Shown here piece by piece: positions 15,513-24,044 of a stretch of 24,256 nt of DNA. The notes below the pieces were generated by a model, which saw nothing but the letters and a program-made list of their open reading frames with translations, had not been told where the DNA came from and searched no databases. Both the position numbers and the translations under genes were made by a program. Location: contig JASLCF010000009.1 of NCBI GenBank assembly GCA_030146155.1, positions 1-24,256 on the forward strand, read 5' to 3'. The stretch is from Savagea sp. (GTDB lineage Bacteria > Bacillota > Bacilli > Bacillales_A > Planococcaceae). Numbering within the stretch: position 1 is the first letter of the stretch; each line of letters starts with the position of its first letter.

Positions 15513-17561
15513 ATGATTCAATTAGATAATTTAGATACACAGGCCATCGAAAACTTTAGAGGTTTCGTTGTCAAAAAAGATTTAGTAGGTATTGTAAAAG
15601 GAGGTGCTAATGTGCCTGCCTTTGTGTTGGAATATTTATTAGCCAACAGTTGCAGTACAGACGATGAAGAAAAAATAAAAGAAGGATTAGAAAATGTGCG
15701 TGCTATTTTACGCGACCATTATGTAAATCCTGAAGAAAGTTCTTTAATCCAATCTAAGATTAGAGAAAAAGGACGTTATAAAATCATTGATAAAATTTCA
15801 GTAGAATTAGATGCGACGAAAGATACCTATTGGGCAACTTTAGTCAATTCCAATATCAAAAATGCAAACATCAGTAGCGAATTAGTCAAACAGCACGAAA
15901 AGATTTTGTTAGGTGGTATTTGGGCAATTATCGATGTAGAATACGATCCGTTAATTACCATTGGTTCAAAAGTATTCCCATTCGTTGTCAGTAAAATCAC
16001 ACCGATTCAGTTGTCATCATTTGATAATTCTACTATTGTGGATAAGCGTAAAAACTTTGATACGGCTGAATGGAAGAAATTATTATTGCGTAGTGCGGGG
16101 TATGAACCTGAAAGTGAAGGAATGGACGAACGTATGCAAGATCTACTTTTGTGTCGTTTAATTCCATTAGTGGAGAAAAACTTTAACATCGTAGAGTTAG
16201 GTCCACGATCTTCAGGGAAATCATACATCTATAAAGAAATTACACCGTATGCTATATTAATATCTGGAGGTCAAGGAACAGTAGCCCAATTATTCGTGAA
16301 CAACTCATCGGGTAAAGTCGGAGCTGTAGGTTTATGGGATGCCATCTGTTTTGATGAGAGTACAGACAAACTTTTCAAAGACAGAGATGCCATTCCATTG
16401 ATGAAAGACTATATGGAATCTGGTTCATTCTCTCGTGCAAAAAATGGAGAAATATCGGGTTCTGCTTCGATTATCTTAAATGGAAATATCAATCAACCCG
16501 TAGAAACAGTCTTACAAACTTCTCATTTATTTAGTCCATTGTCAGATGAAGTAAATGAAGATACCGCATTCTTAGACCGTATCAATTTATTCTTACCAGG
16601 TTGGGAGATTGTAAAATTCAGTCCGTCTAACTTTACGAAGCATTACGGATTCAGTACAGATTTCTTTTCTGAATTATTAAAGTCACAGCGCAAGATTACA
16701 TTCACTGATGCTTTGGATCAATACTTTGCTTTAGGAAATCATTTGAAACAACGTGATGCAAAATCAGTACGTCGTATTGTTTCAGGTTTTGTGAAGTTGC
16801 TGCACCCACACGGAGAGTACACTAAAGAGGATATCCGTAAATATTTAACGATTGCTATGGAAATGCGTCGTCGTGTAAAAGAGCAATTAAAACGAATTGG
16901 TGGTATGGAATTCTGGGACACTAACTTCTCATACATCGACAAAGAAACTCAAGAAGAAGTATTTGTTGGATTACCAGAAGAAAAAGGTTCATCGTTAATT
17001 GAAGCTAATCCACTGTCACCAGGGACGTGTTATACAGCAACTAACGATGGTGAAAACAATGCGGTAGTTAAAATTGAAGTGGTAGCGATTCCTGGAAATG
17101 GAAAAGTAAATATTACAGGTACTTCTAATCAATTAGTTAAAGAGAATATCAAGAATACATTCAACTACTTAAAAGCGAATGAAAAGTCAATTTTAAACGA
17201 TCGCCATTCGTTAAGTAATTTTGACATCAACATTCAAGTATCTACAATTTTAGGTTCTAACGTAACCGATGGAATTGGTGCAGCAGTTTATGTAGCCATC
17301 ATCTCTGCTTTATACAAAAAGAACTTAAAAGGAGGTTTAGCGGTACTTGGAAATATATCAATTGGTGGAGCCATTGAAAGAGCCAATAACTTTGCCGATC
17401 GTGTGTCGAGTTTATCTGAAAATGGAGCTAAAATAGTACTTGTGCCAATGGTGAATATGACTGAATTTGGAACTTTACCACCAACTATTTTTAGTAAAAC
17501 AGATGTGCCATTCTACACGGACGCACAGACCTTATTACAGAAGGTGATATTAGAAGTGTAG
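15513..17561 (+). CDS. brxL: BREX type I AAA+/Lon-like protein BrxL
   Basis: This 682-aa protein defines the locus as type I BREX. An AAA+ ATPase module has Walker A GPRSSGKS at residues 230-237 and Walker B AICFDE at 277-282. The C-terminal ~130 residues align by eye with the Lon protease domain ('DGIGAAVYVAIISALYKK...GNISIGGAIERA...GAKIVLVP'). The Lon catalytic serine (DGPSAG) corresponds to a glycine here (G589 in DGIGAA), and the catalytic lysine region (GGLKEK) reads NFADR at the equivalent columns, so proteolysis is unlikely. BrxL is reported to be a DNA-binding AAA+ ring needed for exclusion of phage but not for host methylation. It starts 17 bp after pglZ and ends before a strong terminator, closing the operon. 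Confidence 0.92.
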   Translation: MIQLDNLDTQAIENFRGFVVKKDLVGIVKGGANVPAFVLEYLLANSCSTDDEEKIKEGLENVRAILRDHYVNPEESSLIQSKIREKGRYKIIDKISVELDATKDTYWATLVNSNIKNANISSELVKQHEKILLGGIWAIIDVEYDPLITIGSKVFPFVVSKITPIQLSSFDNSTIVDKRKNFDTAEWKKLLLRSAGYEPESEGMDERMQDLLLCRLIPLVEKNFNIVELGPRSSGKSYIYKEITPYAILISGGQGTVAQLFVNNSSGKVGAVGLWDAICFDESTDKLFKDRDAIPLMKDYMESGSFSRAKNGEISGSASIILNGNINQPVETVLQTSHLFSPLSDEVNEDTAFLDRINLFLPGWEIVKFSPSNFTKHYGFSTDFFSELLKSQRKITFTDALDQYFALGNHLKQRDAKSVRRIVSGFVKLLHPHGEYTKEDIRKYLTIAMEMRRRVKEQLKRIGGMEFWDTNFSYIDKETQEEVFVGLPEEKGSSLIEANPLSPGTCYTATNDGENNAVVKIEVVAIPGNGKVNITGTSNQLVKENIKNTFNYLKANEKSILNDRHSLSNFDINIQVSTILGSNVTDGIGAAVYVAIISALYKKNLKGGLAVLGNISIGGAIERANNFADRVSSLSENGAKIVLVPMVNMTEFGTLPPTIFSKTDVPFYTDAQTLLQKVILEV

Positions 17562-17647
17562 TTATAGAAATCTAATTTACTATAGGAACTGTAAAAGTAA
17601 CCCAGTAGACGCTTTTACTTTAATTATTTCAGCAATTAATTTCATTT

Positions 17648-17673
17648 AGGCAACCAGTTTTGGGTTGCCTTTA
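17648..17673 (+). terminator. Intrinsic terminator of the BREX operon
   Basis: An 8-bp perfect stem, AGGCAACC (17648-17655) with GGTTGCCT (17663-17670), encloses a 7-base loop and is followed by TTTA. It lies 87 bp after the brxL stop. Confidence 0.8.
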
Positions 17674-17701
17674 TACTATAATATGGAAGCATAGATAATC
17701 A

Positions 17702-17954
17702 ATGGTAGAAAAAGAGAAGAATGTGATTACGTATAAGTTTACATTGTTAAGAGCTGTGGTAGAGATAGTAATGGAAGAAGGGGGATCTGTGTCTAAAAAG
17801 GGATGTCACGGAATTAGTTTCGCTAGCTATTCATGATAAACGATTTACAAGAAAAGTAACTGAAGAGTTTTATACTTCTAATAAGGATAAATGTTTAGTT
17901 TGTATTGAAAAAGGATATATAGCAGACATTATACCTATAATTAATTACAAATGA
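17702..17954 (+). pseudogene. Small ORF broken by a one-base insertion, family unknown
   Basis: From ATG 17702 the frame reads 33 codons up to lysine at 17798-17800 and soon hits a stop. Skipping one G at 17801-17802, in a short G-run, moves into a frame that continues smoothly ('DVTELVSLAIHDKRFTRK...') for 50 residues to TGA 17952-17954. The joined product would be about 83 aa, a mixed helical protein with a CLVCIEKG segment. The two halves look like one gene disrupted by a +1 frameshift, but I do not recognise the family. Its stop overlaps the ATG of the following HsdS relic (ATGA). A sequencing error cannot be excluded. Confidence 0.4.
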
Positions 17955-18085
17955 AATTTGAAGCATTGGTGAATAATATTGATTCTAAAATTGAATATAA
18001 CCTTAAATAAAACCAAGAAATAGCTCAGTTAAGAGATTGGTTATTACCTAGGTTGATGAATGGGCAGGTGAATGTAGGATTGTAA
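17951..18085 (+). pseudogene. hsdS: C-terminal relic of a type I restriction specificity subunit (HsdS)
   Basis: The frame from 17951 encodes a conserved-helix end 'FEALVNNIDSKIEYNLK', then an in-frame stop (TAA 18008-18010), then 'NQEIAQLRDWLLPRLMNGQV' to the natural stop at 18083-18085. The segment L-R-D-W-L-L-P-x-L-M-N-G-Q-V is the hallmark C-terminus of many HsdS subunits, where a helix is followed by a short tail. The premature TAA is one substitution from the glutamine, glutamate or lysine codon usual at that place. Only about 45 codons remain; there is no target-recognition domain, hsdM or hsdR. This is the scar of a former type I restriction system. Confidence 0.7.
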
Positions 18086-18237
18086 TTACTTGCGAAAAAT
18101 ATTTAAACAATTAATTATGAAAACCATATAGCAAATTTATAAAGAATCATAATGTTGAAAACCAAAAGTAAGCTTAGGTAAATCCAAGAAAAGCAAAAAA
18201 TATTCAAAAGTTTGATGAAATTTAAAACTTAAATTTA

Positions 18238-18372
18238 ATGAAAAAGAAAAAGCAGAGGAGAAAATATCTTAATGAAAATCATAGACTTTATCTAATTATG
18301 GAACAGTCAGATAGAAATAGAGTGGTAAATAGAAATGAAATAATGAAAGTTTTAACTGAGAATAAAAACTAA
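18238..18372 (+). CDS. Possible 44-aa basic small protein
   Basis: ATG 18238 opens a 44-codon frame to TAA 18370-18372. The product starts MKKKKQRRKY and is rich in Lys, Arg and Asn (the last part reads 'RNEIMKVLTENKN'). It is followed 38 bp later by a hairpin with a T-rich tail, consistent with a short transcript. There is no family recognition and no clear ribosome-binding site, and the surrounding 18086-18237 looks degenerate with stops in all plus frames. It may be a relic. Confidence 0.2.
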   Translation: MKKKKQRRKYLNENHRLYLIMEQSDRNRVVNRNEIMKVLTENKN

Positions 18373-18410
18373 TTTGTGAACTATCATTCAAGTTCTCGTA
18401 CATCATAGAA

Positions 18411-18443
18411 ACAGTCTTCAAAATCGAAGGCTGTTGTTGTTTT
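18411..18443 (+). terminator. Hairpin with T-rich tail, probable intrinsic terminator
   Basis: ACAGTCTTC (18411-18419) pairs with GAAGGCTGT (18426-18434), nine pairs including one G-T, with a 6-base loop. It is followed by TGTTGTTTT. It separates the decayed spacer from the downstream defence cluster. Confidence 0.5.
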
Positions 18444-18495
18444 CACTAAGAATTATAGGAGCTTCACTGTTTTCTTTTAGTTTCTTATGTTTTGT

Positions 18496-18528
18496 TTTGA
18501 TATTTTTACGTTAAAATAAATCACTTTA
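18496..18528 (+). promoter_or_regulatory. Weak Bacteroidota-type promoter candidate for the SIR2-HerA cluster
   Basis: TTTG (18496-18499), a 21-bp spacer and TCACTTTA (18521-18528) loosely match the -33/-7 consensus (TTTG, TAnnTTTG). It lies 14 bp before the start of the UDG-like gene, which would give a very short leader. The match at -7 is poor. Confidence 0.25.
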
Positions 18529-18541
18529 CTTAACAAAAAAC

Positions 18542-19240
18542 ATGTATAAAAATTTAGAAGAATTAATTGAAAAATATAGATCAATAACAAGTGATCAACC
18601 TCATTTTAATAATGAAATTCAAGAAATTTTAAAAAGAGGGATTACTTTTCAATATGATGAGGATGAAAAAGATGCAAATCTTCTATTTCTCGGCATGAAT
18701 CCATCATTTGGAGGAGATATAATCAATGGTATATTGCCATGGACTAAAGAAACTTCTGAAGACCATAGTTATTTTAAACCATTTTTTAGTATCGAAGAGC
18801 AATTAAAAAAAGATTATCAAATAGACTTAAAGTGGACTCATTTTGATTTATTTGTTTTTAGAGAAACTAAACAATCGAATATCAAGAAATTATTTATGGA
18901 TAATGAAGAAGGACGTGTTTTTCTTTTTCAACAGCTCGAAATTCTAAAAGAACGACTATTGCGCACAAAACCAAAAGTAATTGTAGCGAGTAACGCTTTA
19001 ATAAGAACATTTTTAGGATTGAATAGACACCATAATAAAAATGGAAAAGAAGTTGGAGTTTGGTTAGGAGACTGGATGAAATTTGAGTTTGATAAAACTA
19101 TCGGAACACATGTAGTATCTGAGCCAGCAGAATTAAAGGGAACTAAGATTTTCTTTACAAGCATGCTTAGCGGACAGAGAGCCTTAGATTTAGGTACAAG
19201 AGAACGTTTGGTTTGGCATATTGCAAAGGTTTTGAAATAA
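18542..19240 (+). CDS. Uracil-DNA-glycosylase-superfamily-like protein
   Basis: This 232-aa protein shows the outline of the UDG fold. A first strand and loop LLFLGMNPSFGG (residues 47-58) is comparable to the GxNPS motif I of several UDG families. A middle strand 'PKVIVASNALIRTFLG' matches the 'kvivalG' strand. A late loop 'FFTSMLSGQRALD' (about residues 203-216) lies where the HPS motif II is expected, but there is no histidine-proline there. The family therefore may bind DNA or bases without classic uracil excision. It opens the second defence cluster, 37 bp before the SIR2 start, in the same direction. Function is uncertain; a role with SIR2-HerA is inferred only from position. Confidence 0.5.
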   Translation: MYKNLEELIEKYRSITSDQPHFNNEIQEILKRGITFQYDEDEKDANLLFLGMNPSFGGDIINGILPWTKETSEDHSYFKPFFSIEEQLKKDYQIDLKWTHFDLFVFRETKQSNIKKLFMDNEEGRVFLFQQLEILKERLLRTKPKVIVASNALIRTFLGLNRHHNKNGKEVGVWLGDWMKFEFDKTIGTHVVSEPAELKGTKIFFTSMLSGQRALDLGTRERLVWHIAKVLK

Positions 19241-19277
19241 GAAAAACACATTGATAAAATACTTTTTAAAACACACT

Positions 19278-20528
19278 ATGAATAATACAATTGATAATAT
19301 TAAACTAAAAATTAAAAAATATCTTGAGCTCGAAAATGTGAGTTTTCTATTTGGTGCGGGTTCAAGTTTTCACTTAGGAGCTCCTATAATCAGAACAATA
19401 CCTTCAGAATTAAAAAATCAATGTTTAAATGAAATAACTAATTATTTCGGCGAAGGAGCAGATCCTTCTTATGAGGATCTATTCAACTGCTTACAAGCAG
19501 ATTCTTATCTAAAAGAAATGAAAAAAGAAGATATCAGTTCTTTGAAGGCTTCAATGATAAAAATGCAGAAGTGGTTATTTGAGCAATGTGATACAAATAA
19601 GACAACAATACATTCAATTTATACGTCTGATTTAAAACTTCAAAAAAACAGATATCACTATCATGAAACATTAGTTAAGAAATTGTTGCAAAGGCCAGTT
19701 CACTTAAGAAGAGCAAACCTTTTTACAACTAATTACGATATGGCATTCGATTATGCTTTAGATAATTTGGGAGTACACTATATAAATGGTTTTATGGGGG
19801 TTCATAACAGATGTTTTAGACCAGAAGTATATGATTACGATTTATATTATCCTGGGCAAAGTGCAATTGGTAAAGTACATAGAGCAGAAAAGGTTTTAAG
19901 ATATTATAAAATGCATGGTTCATTATCTTGGGTTTCTACTCCAACTAATGTATCAAATACTTACGGTATTAAAGAGATCCCATTAAATGATAATTTCCCT
20001 ATTGATGAAAATAATGAAATAATGATTTATCCATGTGTAAGTAAAAAATCTTTTACACTTGACTTACCATACTCGGAATTATTTAGGCAATTTTCTCAAG
20101 CAATTAATCAACCTCAATCGGTATTGATTTGTGTAGGTTATTCTTTTTATGATGAGCATATAAATGATATTATTAAGCAAGCATTATCCATTCCTTCCTT
20201 TACTTTAATTATAGCCAACTTTGCTCCAACAGCTGATCCTGAATCTGAAATAGAAAAACTGAAGGCTCTGGGGGATAAGAGAATTATTATTTTAGATCAG
20301 ACAGTTGCAGATCAATCAACTTTTGTAGGTTTTGTAGATAAGGTTATGCCTGATTTATATGAAGAGGATGAAATAGTTTATGTAGCGGAAACAATGGAAA
20401 AAATTTATCCTACCAAAAAGAATCATCAAGATGTTGAAGGAAATGATACTATTAGGCAAGATGAAACAGTAGAATCAGATTCGAATACAAAACAAGATGT
20501 AGAAGTTACCGATGATTTAACGTTTTAA
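19278..20528 (+). CDS. SIR2-domain NADase of a SIR2-HerA defence system
   Basis: The 416-aa protein is started here at ATG 19278; a TTG at 19251 in frame would add nine residues and is less likely. It contains a full SIR2 fold. The NAD-binding GAGSS is at residues 26-30, TTNYD at 150-154, the catalytic histidine in KMHGS (H213), and GYSFYDEHI at 287-295. In anti-phage systems such proteins cleave NAD+ when triggered, starving the infected cell. The key histidine and the asparagine of TNYD are both present, so activity is expected. Beyond residue ~375 there is an acidic, Gln/Asp/Thr-rich disordered tail. It is followed after 18 bp by a HerA ATPase, the standard partner. The lack of a zinc-ribbon CxxC fits the defence class rather than deacetylases. 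Confidence 0.85.
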   Translation: MNNTIDNIKLKIKKYLELENVSFLFGAGSSFHLGAPIIRTIPSELKNQCLNEITNYFGEGADPSYEDLFNCLQADSYLKEMKKEDISSLKASMIKMQKWLFEQCDTNKTTIHSIYTSDLKLQKNRYHYHETLVKKLLQRPVHLRRANLFTTNYDMAFDYALDNLGVHYINGFMGVHNRCFRPEVYDYDLYYPGQSAIGKVHRAEKVLRYYKMHGSLSWVSTPTNVSNTYGIKEIPLNDNFPIDENNEIMIYPCVSKKSFTLDLPYSELFRQFSQAINQPQSVLICVGYSFYDEHINDIIKQALSIPSFTLIIANFAPTADPESEIEKLKALGDKRIIILDQTVADQSTFVGFVDKVMPDLYEEDEIVYVAETMEKIYPTKKNHQDVEGNDTIRQDETVESDSNTKQDVEVTDDLTF

Positions 20529-20546
20529 TCTATAAACCAGACTTTT

Positions 20547-22667
20547 ATGAGCAGTAACAATAGAATTATAGGTCGAGTTCTTTCAGTAGATAATTTTAGA
20601 GTTTTTATTAAAATTGAGGAAGATCTTAGAGGAACATATAAAAGTGGAGTTTTAGATGTTTATGAAATTGCTCGTATTAATTCCTATTTAATTATACCGG
20701 TAGGCGCAGATCGAGTGGTTGCATTAATTACCCGTGTAACAATGAAAGAAGAGGTTGAATTTGGTAAGAATTCAACTTCAATATCTTTACCAACATCAGC
20801 TCGATATATTTCGGCTACGATGTTGGGTACAATTTCAAAAAATGGGAATAGCGAGAAATTTATTCAAGGCGTATATAACTTTCCAACATTAGATAATCCA
20901 GTCTGGTACGTTACTGAAAAAGATTTACAGCATATTTTTGATGATAAGATAGACAAGGATAAAATAGAATTTGAAAAGGATTTTTATCTTCCTGTGGGTA
21001 CATCTCCAGCATTTTCTGATTATCAAGTAAAAATTTCACCAGATCAATTTTTTGTTAAGCATGCTGCAATTTTAGGTAATACAGGTTCGGGTAAATCTTG
21101 TACACTAACATCAATCCTTAGAAATCTTTTCAAATATGACTATAAAGGAAATTACTTAAAGAATGCACATATTGTAATTTTCGACACCAATGGTGAGTAT
21201 AAAGATGCATTTTCACCAATTAAAGAGAATTTTGATAATTTAAGTACTGAAATTCAAGACGATTTAAAATTAATTAATGCTAATTATTACGGAGGTGAAG
21301 ATAAAGTTCAGGTTCCTTATTGGTTAATGAATTGGTCAGATTTTAAGGCTTTATTAAATCCGAGTGATGCTACTCAAGCTCCATTATTAAATAGTGCAAT
21401 TGGTTTAGCAAAAAATAATGAAGAAAGTGTTGTAGCGTCGATTCTTCCTCAACATTTAAAAGCAGATATTGAAAATATACTAACTTGTTCTACAGAGGAA
21501 CTTAAAAAGAAAACTTGGAATCCTCAGGGAGGTTGGGGATGGAAACCTAATAATGATGTAATAAATATCGCGGAAGCTATAAGAGTTTTTGATAATGATT
21601 TGGCTGACATACTATCAAATTTGGGGTCACAAGCAAATTTTAATAATCCTGCATTGCAAACACCGATCAGACAAAATATTCAAGATCGTTTAAATGTATT
21701 ATTAGAAGAAGCCACAGAAACGCAAATTACTAGTTCCCAAAATATAGATTTACCAATATATTTTAGTTATCAAGAGTTGTGTACTAAATTTTTAGATGCA
21801 GCTATAAAAAATGAAGGTTCAGGAAATGCAAGGTTAAATGAATTCATTTCCACTTTACGTTTAAGAATGAATAGTTTTCTGAATGACAAAAGAATGTCAA
21901 TTCCTTTGATGTTAAAAAATACAGAAGAAATAAATAAAAATGTCTTACCACAATTCCTAGCTTTTCTTTTAGGAGATTACAATAATATTTTTTCGGAAGA
22001 TACTGAAGGACATTTTATTAAAAAATATAATGATACTTGTACAGTCTATGATAAAACGAGAACCCATCAAGTAAATATTATAGATGTTTCTCAACTTCCA
22101 TTTGAAGTATTGGAAACGGTTACAGCATTATTAGGAAGAATAATATTGGAATTTGTTTCATATTTTGTGCCTGCTGATAGGGGAAAATACCCAATTGTCA
22201 TAGTTTTAGAGGAAGCTCAAAACTATATTGCTGAAAATAAATATTCAGTAGCTAAAACCGTTTTTGAAAGAATTGCAAGAGAAGGAAGAAAATATGGAAT
22301 TTCATTAATTGTGAGTAGCCAAAGACCATCTGAATTATCAAAAACAGTTTTGTCGCAATGCAACTCATTCATTATTCATCGTCTGCAAAATCCAGAAGAT
22401 CAGAAGTATATTCGAGGATTGGTATCTAGTGCAAATGCGGATATTTTAGATCAGTTACCTGTTATCCCACAACAGCATGCAATTATCACAGGAGATTGTG
22501 TCCGGGCTCCAATACAAGTTAGAATTGACGATGTTTATCCAACTCCTAATAGTCATAATCCTAAATATATTGAAAACTGGTTAGATGATAAAAGAATACC
22601 ATACCAAGAAACAGCTAGCCGTTGGTTAGGAGAAAATGCTACCAAAATAGAAACTGAAAACAACTAA
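20547..22667 (+). CDS. HerA-type ATPase (HAS-barrel plus FtsK-like core) of a SIR2-HerA system
   Basis: The 706-aa protein starts with a HAS-barrel (residues 3-75, 'NRIIGRVLSVDNFRVFIKIEEDL'). Walker A is GNTGSGKS at 177-184 and Walker B is IVIVLEEA at 550-557 with E555/E556. Next come the HerA-specific 'FERIAREGRKYGISLIVSSQRPSELSKTVLSQC' (about 570-602) and 'HRLQNPEDQKYI' regions. HerA ATPases form hexamers on DNA. In defence pairs they assemble with SIR2 subunits into large complexes that sense infection and control NAD+ hydrolysis. A helical insertion (about residues 215-480) between the Walker motifs is longer than in archaeal HerA. No NurA nuclease is nearby. It ends 60 bp before the putAbiC-like gene. 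Confidence 0.88.
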   Translation: MSSNNRIIGRVLSVDNFRVFIKIEEDLRGTYKSGVLDVYEIARINSYLIIPVGADRVVALITRVTMKEEVEFGKNSTSISLPTSARYISATMLGTISKNGNSEKFIQGVYNFPTLDNPVWYVTEKDLQHIFDDKIDKDKIEFEKDFYLPVGTSPAFSDYQVKISPDQFFVKHAAILGNTGSGKSCTLTSILRNLFKYDYKGNYLKNAHIVIFDTNGEYKDAFSPIKENFDNLSTEIQDDLKLINANYYGGEDKVQVPYWLMNWSDFKALLNPSDATQAPLLNSAIGLAKNNEESVVASILPQHLKADIENILTCSTEELKKKTWNPQGGWGWKPNNDVINIAEAIRVFDNDLADILSNLGSQANFNNPALQTPIRQNIQDRLNVLLEEATETQITSSQNIDLPIYFSYQELCTKFLDAAIKNEGSGNARLNEFISTLRLRMNSFLNDKRMSIPLMLKNTEEINKNVLPQFLAFLLGDYNNIFSEDTEGHFIKKYNDTCTVYDKTRTHQVNIIDVSQLPFEVLETVTALLGRIILEFVSYFVPADRGKYPIVIVLEEAQNYIAENKYSVAKTVFERIAREGRKYGISLIVSSQRPSELSKTVLSQCNSFIIHRLQNPEDQKYIRGLVSSANADILDQLPVIPQQHAIITGDCVRAPIQVRIDDVYPTPNSHNPKYIENWLDDKRIPYQETASRWLGENATKIETENN

Positions 22668-22727
22668 CTTGGTAACATTTAGTACCGAATATAATACAAG
22701 TTTTAAATATTAAAATTACTATATTAT

Positions 22728-24044
22728 ATGATTACAAATATCTTCTTATTTATTATTGCATTTATTTCAATTTTAATACTTGTGACATCTATTAGAATGA
22801 AAAATTTACTAGATAATTTAATAAATAAAAAAAGACGAAATATTATAATTAAGATTTGCCTAATTGGTAGTTCACTATTTTTGTTATTTTCATTTTTCGC
22901 ACCTTATTTTTTTACCAGTACTGTGGTTGGAAAGAGTATTATTACAACTGAAGAAACAGGTTTAATAGGTGATACTATGGGAGGTATAATGAACCCCTTC
23001 ATTGCTATTGGAGGTATACTACTAACTTTTTTAGCTTTTTATATTCAATATCAGGCGAATAAACAAGTACAAGATCAATTTAAAATTCAACAATTTGAAA
23101 GTCAATTTTATGAAATGCTTCATTTACATAGAGAAAATCTAAATGAGATGATTATTGAAGGCTACATTTATAAATATACTGGTAATGACAAAAGTAAACC
23201 AGCAATTAAAGACACTAAACAAACAAAGAACACATCAGGAAAGAAAGTATTTGTTACAATGTTAAATGAATTTGAAGCCATTTATTTAATTGCAACAAAA
23301 GTCTTTATGGATGGATTTAAAAAATTAAATATAACAGAACAAAATCAAATCAAATCACAGTTGCAATTAGAACGGATAATTTTGCATCATTCCTATTTTA
23401 TTTTCTTCAATGGTCTGAATCTTTATAAAAAGAACATTACTAAATATGAGAATGCAGATAGTACTGGTTTTTTAAAAATTGTCTTGAATAATTTTGTTTC
23501 TGAATTGAATTCCAAAAGAGAGTCACATTTAAAAACAGGTATAAAAGAATATCATACATATTACACAACAGGTAATGTTCTACAATCGAATTACAGAGCT
23601 AAGAGCTTATGGTTAAGCTTTAATTATAAGCCATTTTCCGGTCATCAGTCTATTTTAGCTCATTATTATAGGCATTTATTCCAAATTGTAAAGTTTGTAG
23701 TAAAGCAAAATAAGAACATAATTTCATACGAACAAAAAAGAGATTATTTAAGAATCTTACGATCTATGCTTTCAAATCATGAGCAAATTTTATTATATTA
23801 TAATTGGTTGGCGGATTTTGGTATTCAATGGGAAGAGAAAAATTTAGAAAAAAGAAAAAGAAAAAATGGAAATTTCTTTTTTACAGATTATAGAATGATT
23901 CATAATATACCTAACGATTTAGTAATTGAAGATTTTAAACTTGAAAAAATATTCAATAATGATTATTCCAATTATGCATATGAAATCAATAGAAAAGATG
24001 AGGATGGGCTTTTTGAGTTAGTAGATATTAAAAGTACACTTTAG
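22728..24044 (+). CDS. Membrane-anchored putative phage abortive infection protein (putAbiC type)
   Basis: This 438-aa protein has three predicted N-terminal membrane helices at about residues 3-22, 40-62 and 88-107, then a large cytosolic region. Residues 78-135 ('GLIGDTMGGIMNP...LAFYIQYQANK...FESQFYEMLHLHREN') match the signature of the putative phage abortive infection family. 'HYYRHLFQIVKFV' (about residues 308-325) is a second conserved block. Members occur in defence islands, sometimes as retron effectors; the mechanism is thought to be membrane-linked cell shutdown but is not established. It follows herA by 60 bp in the same direction, so it may share the transcript, or may be an independent single-gene system. 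The lysine-rich C-terminal part is unremarkable. Confidence 0.75.
   Translation: MITNIFLFIIAFISILILVTSIRMKNLLDNLINKKRRNIIIKICLIGSSLFLLFSFFAPYFFTSTVVGKSIITTEETGLIGDTMGGIMNPFIAIGGILLTFLAFYIQYQANKQVQDQFKIQQFESQFYEMLHLHRENLNEMIIEGYIYKYTGNDKSKPAIKDTKQTKNTSGKKVFVTMLNEFEAIYLIATKVFMDGFKKLNITEQNQIKSQLQLERIILHHSYFIFFNGLNLYKKNITKYENADSTGFLKIVLNNFVSELNSKRESHLKTGIKEYHTYYTTGNVLQSNYRAKSLWLSFNYKPFSGHQSILAHYYRHLFQIVKFVVKQNKNIISYEQKRDYLRILRSMLSNHEQILLYYNWLADFGIQWEEKNLEKRKRKNGNFFFTDYRMIHNIPNDLVIEDFKLEKIFNNDYSNYAYEINRKDEDGLFELVDIKSTL

Noticed and set aside
4701..17561. Alternative reading of the locus as DISARM or type II BREX (Pgl)
   Set aside because: There is no DrmA/DrmB helicase or PglW kinase; BrxA, BrxB and BrxL define type I BREX.
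17562..18541. Transposase or insertion sequence in the spacer
   Set aside because: No transposase motif or paired terminal repeats were found; only restriction-subunit and unknown relics are visible.
19251..19277. TTG start giving a nine-residue longer SIR2 protein
   Set aside because: The ATG at 19278 is a stronger start and leaves the GAGSS motif at the usual distance from the N-terminus.
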